Positions 1 through 5,090 of a stretch of DNA of 5,090 bases are shown here, piece after piece. Under the pieces are notes generated by a model. The model saw only the letters and a list, made by a program, of their open reading frames with translations, was not told where the DNA came from and searched no databases. The DNA is taken from NCBI GenBank assembly GCA_021780705.1, contig JAJXYG010000325.1, positions 1-5,090 on the forward strand. Direction: 5' to 3'. Numbering within the stretch: position 1 is the first letter of the stretch; each line of letters opens with the position of its first letter. This stretch comes from Bacteroidota bacterium. Lineage in GTDB: Bacteria; Bacteroidota; Bacteroidia; Chitinophagales; Chitinophagaceae. The position numbers were made by a program, and so were the translations under genes.

Positions 1-1
1 T

Positions 2-358
2 GCCATAGAGGAAGGCTTCATGCAAAATGAAATCACCTCCAGTTCCTATGCCTACCAGCAGAAGGTGGAGTCTGGGCAGAGGATAATTGTGGGGGTTAAT
101 GCCTTCAGTCAAACCGAGCAAAACCAGCCTCCTTCCTTCAGGATTGATGACCGTATCCGCCAGGTCCAGGTCGACAGGCTGGCATCCCTGAAAAAGTCCA
201 GGGACAGTGCCCGGGTAGGGGCCTGCCTGGAAAAGGTCCGGGACCATGCTGCAGGTAACCTAAACTTAATGCCTGCCGTGATAGAAGCGGTGGAGAATTT
301 TTGCACCCTTGGAGAAATTTCTGATATATTGCGCGCTGAATTCGGTGAATTCAAATAA
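2..358 (+). CDS. Acyl-CoA mutase, methylmalonyl-CoA mutase family, catalytic subunit (3' end only)
   Basis: The frame is open from the left edge, so this is the last 118 residues of a longer gene; the ATG at 20 is internal, because in-frame codons for AIEEGF precede it. Seen: the segment AIEEGFMQNEI, then SGQRIIVGVNAF, and a C-terminal helix region ending VGEISD-like (TLGEISDILRAEFGEF). These match the end of the TIM-barrel domain of methylmalonyl-CoA mutase, where 'GxxxVGVN' and 'GEISD' are typical. Family knowledge: these B12-dependent enzymes rearrange carbon skeletons of acyl-CoA esters, for example methylmalonyl-CoA to succinyl-CoA in propionate metabolism, in the cytoplasm. The protein ends right after the barrel, without the C-terminal cobalamin-binding domain (DxHxxG) of full-length mutases, so a separate B12-binding subunit is inferred. 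Substrate cannot be fixed from this fragment; isobutyryl- or hydroxyisobutyryl-CoA mutase large subunits are alternatives. The next gene begins 17 bases downstream on the same strand. Confidence 0.87.
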   Translation, partial: AIEEGFMQNEITSSSYAYQQKVESGQRIIVGVNAFSQTEQNQPPSFRIDDRIRQVQVDRLASLKKSRDSARVGACLEKVRDHAAGNLNLMPAVIEAVENFCTLGEISDILRAEFGEFK

Positions 359-375
359 TCTGTTACCCTTTGTAT

Positions 376-810
376 ATGAGATGGTTAATCCTACTTGTAA
401 CCTTTTTGGGCGCCACACCTATATTGGGCCAGGAATATGCACTGCTGGACAAGGATATGAGCCAGCCGGTGAGATTTGTAACCCGGCTTCCGCCCCAGGA
501 TCCCCTGAATAATTTTATTCCGGTAGAAAGAAGAAGCCTTCCCCAGTTTATAAGAGACTTGAAGGAAATCGAGAAGATATTGGATCCTCAGGGAGTGATG
601 AAGAAGGCCCCCTCATTTGAGGTGGGTTGTGTGAAATTCACCGGTATGGTAATTGAATCCTCCGGGCAACCCCGGGTAGACTATGTCCTTACTTCCCTGT
701 GTGGCGGCCAAAATATATCCATGCATCTTTGCGATGCAAGGCTGAGCAATGCCCGAAATGCTTTTTTTATCAAAACCTGGCTCAAATACATCGAAAGCGG
801 ACTCCGGTAA
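376..810 (+). CDS. Small exported protein of unknown function
   Basis: I do not recognise this 144-residue protein. It starts with a clear signal peptide (MRWLILLVTFLGATPILG) with likely signal peptidase I cleavage before Gln19; no cysteine is at the cleavage point, so it is not a lipoprotein. The mature part is about 126 residues, with a charged helix-prone stretch (about residues 55-78, PQFIRDLKEIEKIL) followed by a segment that looks like beta strands (80-118) and three cysteines at 85, 109 and 119. No catalytic motif is visible. The ATG at 376 is preferred; a TTG at 370 in the same frame would add only two residues (Met-Tyr). There is no Shine-Dalgarno site. The gap of 17 bases after the mutase suggests co-transcription, but no functional link is evident. 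Its stop lies 16 bases from the stop of the opposing lptD. Coding status is supported by the good signal peptide and tight packing between neighbours. Confidence 0.72.
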   Translation: MRWLILLVTFLGATPILGQEYALLDKDMSQPVRFVTRLPPQDPLNNFIPVERRSLPQFIRDLKEIEKILDPQGVMKKAPSFEVGCVKFTGMVIESSGQPRVDYVLTSLCGGQNISMHLCDARLSNARNAFFIKTWLKYIESGLR

Positions 811-826
811 AGGCTGCCTCCATGGC

Positions 827-3607
827 CTATGGGGTATTGTAGAAGTAACGGGTACGGTTCACTCTCAGGTCTCTGAGTATGGGTGATTTCGGACTGATGC
901 TGATGCTGAAGAACCGGTATAATCCTACCGGAGCAACCGATATAGACATCTGCCAGCAGTGCAGGTCCCTGGAAATGGTCAGGGAAATTGTATTTAGCTG
1001 TCCCTGGCTGATATTATAAAATCCATTGGCTGCGAGTTGCCACTTCTTGGTGAGGTTTAAAGTCCCCCCAAAATTCACGTTTTGAGAGAATGATGTGGTA
1101 GGTCCCTGGGTGAAATAGTAAGATTTGGAAAAGGTGAGTGCATAGGAGAAATTGACCGACCAGGGTATGTTGAAATCGGCAAATTGTCCTGGATTATTCT
1201 GCACATATGCCAGTTCGCTGTTATACTGATCCTGGGTATATCCACTTTGTTGCATCTCGCCCGGGGATACCTCCGGCTTCTTCTTTTGGTCCCCGCCTCT
1301 TAGGGAAGTGGACAGTGATACCGTACCACTGGTAAGCCGGCCGAGGCTGAGGGGCTTTCTCGCCCATAGAAGCCGGTTGATGCGCTGTCCCCTGCTGTTA
1401 ACATCGTAGGGATCGAGGATCCCGCTGGCGGTGATATTAATTTTGTTGAACAGGTTGCTCCTGGCAGATACCTGAAACGGACTTAGCTGGAAGGAATCTG
1501 CAAAGAAATTATAGCTGCCATTAATACTAAGCCCGTCAATCAGGGAAATTTTCTTCACAGAATCAGCACCCGTTCCCTTGGGATTGCGCACCTTCATTGA
1601 GATGTTATTGTCTATCCCGAAGTTGAGACCTCCAAAACGACCGCCGGTATAGGGAGAAAAGATGTTTCTTTCGTATATGGAATATTGCTGCTTGTCCCCG
1701 GCAGTATCCACCTGGGTATAATACAGGGATCCCCGGTTGAAATCGGGTTTATAGCTGATCCCCAGGGTCGGGGTGATCTCATGGCGGATCCCGATTAATC
1801 TGGAGCTTTTCTTCTTGGGGGTTATCATCCCGAAAATCCGGGTGGTCACACTAACCCCAAAGGTCATCTGCCGGGCCGTATACAGTCCCTTGTGAATTTT
1901 GGTTATCAGGCTGTCTCCCACCGGATCCCAGGAGTGTACCGTCTTGGTCTGGTACCAGGTCTCATCATAGCTGATGGAGGGCCCCACCTGGAATACCCCC
2001 ATTTTGGGAAGGGACAGGGATATGGGAATGGAATGATGGAAACCATACTGAATGGTATCTACTATCTGTTTGAAAATATTGGGCAGGGTGTCATAAAAAG
2101 AAAACTGGTTCTTGGCATTCCCGGTATAGGCAAAACCGATGTTTTCATACCACTTGGGGGTGCCGACTCCCTCCTTCTTTCTGAACGGATAAATCGTCTG
2201 AACATTGAATCCTATGTCCGGCAGGTTGACATTGATCACTTTCAGATTGGTATTCTGGTTGTGATTGGCCGTGATGGTCAGGTTAAAGGGCTTATCCGAC
2301 CAGGTCTTCGAATAGGCGATGGAGGACTGAAGCTGGTTGGAATAGTTCAGCAGCGGAGAATTCGGGATTTGGGAATTATAACTGCTGCTGGCTGCATTCA
2401 CATTGGCTGAAAAGGAGACCCCTGGCCTCGCCTTCGAGTCCATCGAGTGGCTCCAGGCCAGGTGGTAACTTCGGTTATGGGAAAAATCCGGGTCCCCCTT
2501 GAAGTTGGTATTGAAATTCTGTATGTCGAAAGTCAGGTTACCCCGGTAATGATATCGCTTGTAATAGGTGGGCGCCAGCGAAAAACTCCATCCCCCATAA
2601 GAGTAGACGCTTCCCCTGAACACAATGTCCCAATAGTCATTGATGACTTTATAGTACCCCAGATTTTCAAGTCCCAATCCCCGCTGCTGGCTGGAAGTAA
2701 AGGTGGGTTGCAACAGACCTGAATGCCTGCCGGTTTTCAGGGGGAAAATGCCAAACGGGAAATAAATCGGTATGGGAACCCCTTCAAATTCGGGATGGAC
2801 CGGTCCCGTGATGGCCATTTTATCATTGATAAACTTGATCTTATTGCTGACAAAGGCAAAGTGCGGGGTGTCCAGGTCACAGGTCGTAAACCTGCCCCGG
2901 TAGGCATAGAATACCTGGTCATTCACCTTTTTGATCACCTGCCCGTAGACGTACATTTCATTTTGCTGGGTATAGGTTCCTTTGGTGAGTCCCTTTCCGC
3001 TTTTCATGTTGAATTTAATCGAATCGCTTTCCGAGAGAAAACTCCCCTGCTTATAGGTCGGGTACGCGATCACCTTGCCCGTACTGTCCCTTTTCAGGGA
3101 AGCCAGGATATCTCCGGTGGATTGTTGCAGTTCGATGACCGGGGCGGTAAGGTTATTGTCCTTGTACTGGGTAGTAGCCTTTTGCCCGTAAAGGGTGATG
3201 GTCTTTCCGGGGATATCCACTACCATCGAGTCCTCTGCCGTGTATTCGATGACCGTATCCGGGGCATTTTTGGACGATACATACCGGATGGTGTCCGCTT
3301 CGGATTTCTTTGCCAGGCTGTCCTTTTGAGGAAGGCTGTCTACCCTGGATAAAGAATCGCCTCCCTGGGGAGGCAGACTGTCTGAGGTGGAAAAAGAGGT
3401 CGGCGCCGGTGGGGTGGTGGGTGATTTTAGCTTTTTATCAACAGGATTATTGATTTCCTTTGCAGGCTGGGTCGTATCGAGATGCCAATCTGGATAAGGA
3501 TGAAAGGTCGGATTATGCGCCTTGGGGTTAGTGAAAGCAGTCAGATTGCAAAGTATAGCTGCGATGCAAAGAAAAAAAATATATTTTGAGCTAACTTTGT
3601 CGATCAT
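827..3607 (-). CDS. lptD: LPS-assembly outer-membrane protein LptD (Bacteroidota type)
   Basis: LptD forms the outer-membrane barrel that, with LptE, receives LPS from the LptA periplasmic bridge and inserts it in the outer leaflet. Numbered from the chosen ATG (926 residues): signal peptide 1-25 (MIDKVSSKYIFFLCIAA...), a low-complexity Pro/Ser/Asp linker at about 30-105 with four DSL motifs, an LptA/OstA-like beta-jellyroll at about 110-240 (DIPGKTITLYGQKA), then the barrel to the C-terminus. The barrel start carries the family signature RFTTCDLDTPHF and VPIPIYFPFGIFPLKTGRHSG, matching E. coli YTSC and VPIFYSPYLQLP...RRSGF. A late DFNIPWSVNFSY strand is typical of Bacteroidota LptD. Mature cysteines are only 243 and 884. 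An in-frame ATG at 3646 would give 939 residues, but the ATG at 3607 gives a cleaner signal peptide and lies just after a TATTTTTG promoter element. The gene is divergent from the amidase and convergent with the small exported protein. Confidence 0.94.
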   Translation of the reverse strand: MIDKVSSKYIFFLCIAAILCNLTAFTNPKAHNPTFHPYPDWHLDTTQPAKEINNPVDKKLKSPTTPPAPTSFSTSDSLPPQGGDSLSRVDSLPQKDSLAKKSEADTIRYVSSKNAPDTVIEYTAEDSMVVDIPGKTITLYGQKATTQYKDNNLTAPVIELQQSTGDILASLKRDSTGKVIAYPTYKQGSFLSESDSIKFNMKSGKGLTKGTYTQQNEMYVYGQVIKKVNDQVFYAYRGRFTTCDLDTPHFAFVSNKIKFINDKMAITGPVHPEFEGVPIPIYFPFGIFPLKTGRHSGLLQPTFTSSQQRGLGLENLGYYKVINDYWDIVFRGSVYSYGGWSFSLAPTYYKRYHYRGNLTFDIQNFNTNFKGDPDFSHNRSYHLAWSHSMDSKARPGVSFSANVNAASSSYNSQIPNSPLLNYSNQLQSSIAYSKTWSDKPFNLTITANHNQNTNLKVINVNLPDIGFNVQTIYPFRKKEGVGTPKWYENIGFAYTGNAKNQFSFYDTLPNIFKQIVDTIQYGFHHSIPISLSLPKMGVFQVGPSISYDETWYQTKTVHSWDPVGDSLITKIHKGLYTARQMTFGVSVTTRIFGMITPKKKSSRLIGIRHEITPTLGISYKPDFNRGSLYYTQVDTAGDKQQYSIYERNIFSPYTGGRFGGLNFGIDNNISMKVRNPKGTGADSVKKISLIDGLSINGSYNFFADSFQLSPFQVSARSNLFNKINITASGILDPYDVNSRGQRINRLLWARKPLSLGRLTSGTVSLSTSLRGGDQKKKPEVSPGEMQQSGYTQDQYNSELAYVQNNPGQFADFNIPWSVNFSYALTFSKSYYFTQGPTTSFSQNVNFGGTLNLTKKWQLAANGFYNISQGQLNTISLTISRDLHCWQMSISVAPVGLYRFFSISISPKSPILRDLRVNRTRYFYNTP

Positions 3608-3625
3608 GTTCCAAGCAGTAGTGGA

Positions 3626-3633
3626 CAAAAATA
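3626..3633 (-). promoter_or_regulatory. Possible Bacteroidota -7 promoter element for lptD
   Basis: On the minus strand these bases read TATTTTTG, an exact match to the Bacteroidota -7 consensus TAnnTTTG. A transcript starting a few bases downstream would reach the ATG at 3607 with a leader of roughly 15 bases and would leave out the alternative ATG at 3646. No TTTG is present at the expected -33 spacing, and an AT-rich octamer can occur by chance, so support is moderate. Confidence 0.35.
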
Positions 3634-3692
3634 GAGATAATCCCATTAAGGATTTGTGAAGATTCCCATGTAAAATACTGACCCGTTAAATT

Positions 3693-3697
3693 AAGGA
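3693..3697 (+). promoter_or_regulatory. Shine-Dalgarno-like site of the amidase gene
   Basis: AAGGA ends six bases before the ATG at 3704, the normal spacing for a ribosome binding site. It supports that start, which also gives an intact signal peptide. Bacteroidota depend little on such sites, so its functional weight is uncertain. In the rest of the 96-base divergent gap (3608-3703) I see a TTTG at 3653-3656 on the plus strand but no well-spaced TAnnTTTG partner, so no amidase promoter is called. Confidence 0.4.
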
Positions 3698-3703
3698 AAA
3701 CCC

Positions 3704-4723
3704 ATGCATGTATTCAGGAAACTCCCCATTCATTTATTATTTTTCTCAGGACTGGCAATCGCCTGCCACCCTGCCCTTTGCCAAAGTGGTAGAAGGATAA
3801 GGACCATTATCGTGGATGCGGGGCACGGAGGCACTGATTCAGGGGCTAAGGGGGAATACCGGGGCTCACTGTATTCGAAAGAAAAGGATGTAACCCTGGC
3901 CATATCCAAAAAGCTGGTGGCAGAATTGAGGGAAAAAATGCCGGATGTCAAAATAATACCCACCCGGACCACTGACATATATCAACCTGTAAAGGAAAAG
4001 GCCCAGATTGCCAATGAATACCACGGAGACCTGTTTGTATGCATCCATGCGGATGCCGTGAGCCTCAGGACCGCCTCCAGGATCATCGGCCACCGCCGGG
4101 AAACCTATTACACCACCCATTATGTAGGAAAGGGCAAAAAAAGAAAGCGTATACGTACTGCCCATACCCATATTGTACCGATCAGGGAGTATTATAAATT
4201 ACCCACCGACCGCAGGGGTACCAGTACCTGGATTTTTGCTGCCCACAAGACCGATGATAAGATCAAGGCCATGGAGCAAAGTGACCTGCTGTTTTCCACC
4301 GATGAAAATGACAGCACTCTGGATATCAACGAGGATAGCCCGGAATGGAAGGCCAAGGCCCTCTTGTATACCCAGAATTATTTTAAAAAGAGCTACAAAC
4401 TGGCCTCGCTGATCCAGGAAATGGTTGACAGCGCGGGCAGACCTGACCTGGGGGTACACCAAAGACAGAAGGGAATCTGGGTGCTGCAGGCGACCCAAAT
4501 GCCGGCAGTACTGGTAGAGACTGGCTTTATGGAAAATTATGAAGACGAAAGGTATCTCAATAGTCAACAGGGGCAGCAACAGATTGCTGATATGATCACC
4601 AAGGCCCTGATCAAATACAGGGATGAGGTGGAGGGCCCCCATGACAGCCTAAGCCTCAAAGTCACCCCTGCTGCTTCTCCCAAACCCTCCCTCAGCCAGG
4701 CGGTTGGCCCTGCGAAAAATTGA
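3704..4723 (+). CDS. Secreted N-acetylmuramoyl-L-alanine amidase (Amidase_3 family, AmiC-like)
   Basis: This 339-residue enzyme should cleave the amide bond between N-acetylmuramic acid and L-alanine of the peptide stem in periplasmic peptidoglycan, as AmiA/B/C do at the septum. Seen: signal peptide at 1-26 (ALC before Gln27); the Amidase_3 core starts at once at 32. Zinc ligands are His41 in VDAGHGGTDSGA, Glu60 in KEKD and His115 in CIHADA; the catalytic glutamate is Glu272 in VLVETGFMEN. All are present, so the enzyme looks active. Between His115 and Glu272 lie about 157 residues, far longer than in minimal amidases of this fold: first a basic, Tyr/His-rich stretch (about 119-171, with GKGKKRKRIR at 142-151), then GTSTWIFAAHKTDDK and an acidic segment (199-214). 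A regulatory role like the autoinhibitory helix of AmiB/AmiC is inference. There is no AMIN or LysM domain; the tail (317-339) is Pro/Ser/Ala-rich. It is divergent from lptD, with an MCE gene 149 bases downstream. AIAC at 18-21 is a weak lipobox. Confidence 0.93.
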   Translation: MHVFRKLPIHLLFFSGLAIACHPALCQSGRRIRTIIVDAGHGGTDSGAKGEYRGSLYSKEKDVTLAISKKLVAELREKMPDVKIIPTRTTDIYQPVKEKAQIANEYHGDLFVCIHADAVSLRTASRIIGHRRETYYTTHYVGKGKKRKRIRTAHTHIVPIREYYKLPTDRRGTSTWIFAAHKTDDKIKAMEQSDLLFSTDENDSTLDINEDSPEWKAKALLYTQNYFKKSYKLASLIQEMVDSAGRPDLGVHQRQKGIWVLQATQMPAVLVETGFMENYEDERYLNSQQGQQQIADMITKALIKYRDEVEGPHDSLSLKVTPAASPKPSLSQAVGPAKN

Positions 4724-4774
4724 CCCGGTCTGAATATCCCGGACAAAAGGAAGATCCCGCCATGCCTCCTGTGC

Positions 4775-4804
4775 TTTGTTGCCAGTAAAGATTTGTTATT
4801 TTCG
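4775..4804 (+). promoter_or_regulatory. Probable Bacteroidota-type promoter for the MCE/MlaD gene
   Basis: TTTG at 4775-4778 is followed after 18 bases by TATTTTCG at 4797-4804. This fits the TTTG / TAnnTTTG promoter of Bacteroidota, with one mismatch in the -7 element and near-ideal spacing. It lies in the 149-base gap (4724-4872) after the amidase and would give a leader of about 60 bases. A short imperfect hairpin (CCCGATT / AATCCGGG, 4819-4834) falls in that leader. The promoter suggests the MCE gene can be transcribed independently of the amidase. No clear terminator is seen in the gap. Confidence 0.5.
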
Positions 4805-4872
4805 CAAAAGAGAATGTGCCCGATTCAATCCGGGAGTTAATTTAAAATTGCCTCAAACCCAATACAAATTTT

Positions 4873-5090
4873 ATGAAACTCAGTAACGAAACCAAAATAG
4901 GATTGATGGCGATCGCGGGATTATTGTTACTCATTTTTGGTTTCAATTACCTGAAGGGAAGGAAGATATTCAAGAAGGAAAAATATATCTATGCCGTATA
5001 TAAGGACGTGCTGGGGCTTTCCAAATCCAATCCGGTCATTATTAATGGGTTACAGGTAGGCAGGGTGGAAAATCTGGATGGGGGCAGGGA
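4873..5090 (+). CDS. MCE/MlaD-family lipid-transport protein (5' end only)
   Basis: The frame is open from the ATG at 4873 to the right edge, giving the first 72 residues. Seen: a short charged start (MKLSNETKIG), one transmembrane helix at about 9-27 (LMAIAGLLLLIFGFNYL) acting as an uncleaved membrane anchor, the positively charged KGRKIFKK, and from about residue 38 the beginning of an MCE domain: YAVYKDVLGLSKSNPVIINGLQVGRVENL, with the hallmark GL..S.PV..NG..VG.V pattern. Family knowledge: MCE proteins are anchored in the inner membrane, form hexameric rings in the periplasm and work with an MlaE-type permease and MlaF-type ATPase to move phospholipids between inner and outer membranes. 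The single N-terminal helix matches MlaD, not multi-MCE proteins such as PqiB or YebT, but the missing C-terminus prevents a firm choice. No strong Shine-Dalgarno site precedes the ATG, and an upstream promoter is likely at 4775-4804. Confidence 0.9.
   Translation, partial: MKLSNETKIGLMAIAGLLLLIFGFNYLKGRKIFKKEKYIYAVYKDVLGLSKSNPVIINGLQVGRVENLDGGR

Noticed and set aside
20..358. Treating the ATG at 20 as the start of a complete 112-residue protein
   Set aside because: The frame is open to the left edge and the residues before the ATG continue the mutase family match, so the gene is cut by the window.
300..372. Promoter-like strings before the small exported protein (TTTG at 300-303 with TATATTG at 325-331; TACCCTTTG at 364-372)
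   Set aside because: The first pair lies inside the mutase coding sequence with wrong spacing and a missing base; the second has one extra base and would leave only a few bases before the ATG. Both are likely chance.
1892..3352. Long plus-strand open frames (1892-2410, 2447-2722, 2723-3352) opposite lptD
   Set aside because: They are antisense to a well-supported LptD reading frame, lack recognisable domains or signal peptides, and are explained by its codon composition.
3758..3766. Lipoprotein signal in the amidase (AIAC, residues 18-21)
   Set aside because: The -3 position is Ala, not Leu/Val/Ile, and a signal peptidase I site at ALC-Gln27 fits at least as well.
3866..4642. Minus-strand open frames opposite the amidase (3866-4171, 4199-4642) and the plus-strand frame at 4173-4412
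   Set aside because: They overlap the amidase, whose catalytic motifs run through the whole region; none of the alternatives shows a domain.
4724..4742. Possible terminator after the amidase (CCGG ... CCGG)
   Set aside because: The stem is only four pairs with a ten-base loop and no T-tract follows.
1..5090. CRISPR array, tRNA/rRNA, insertion sequence or defence/phage genes
   Set aside because: No regularly spaced repeats, transposase or integrase motifs, terminal inverted repeats or structural RNA signatures were seen; almost all of the window is occupied by core genes.

Overview
The window looks like chromosomal core DNA from a Bacteroidota bacterium, probably near Chitinophagaceae or Sphingobacteriia. 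The evidence is a Bacteroidota-style LptD, a short MCE protein beginning MKLSNETKIG, genes mostly lacking Shine-Dalgarno sites, and promoter-like elements of the TTTG / TAnnTTTG type. The family assignment is inference. I see no mobile element, tRNA, rRNA, CRISPR array or long repeat.

Layout: (1) 2-358, plus strand, is the 3' end of an acyl-CoA mutase of the methylmalonyl-CoA mutase family; it stops at the end of the catalytic barrel domain with no B12-binding domain. (2) 376-810, plus strand, is a small exported protein I do not recognise. (3) 827-3607, minus strand and tail-to-tail with the previous gene, is lptD, the outer-membrane protein that inserts LPS. (4) A divergent intergenic region of about 96 bases separates lptD from (5) 3704-4723, plus strand, a secreted zinc-dependent N-acetylmuramoyl-L-alanine amidase with intact catalytic residues and a large basic insertion. 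(6) 4724-4872 is a 149-base gap with the best promoter match in the window. (7) 4873 to the right edge is the 5' end of an MCE/MlaD-type lipid-transport protein.

Genes 3, 5 and 7 all serve the cell envelope: LPS insertion, peptidoglycan cleavage and lipid traffic between membranes. The mutase belongs to central acyl-CoA metabolism and appears to be a neighbour, not a partner. The window is largely ordinary core genome and I do not see a new biological system. The points most worth a second look are the single cysteine pair in LptD, placed like one of the two E. coli disulfides; the amidase insertion; and the unrecognised exported protein.
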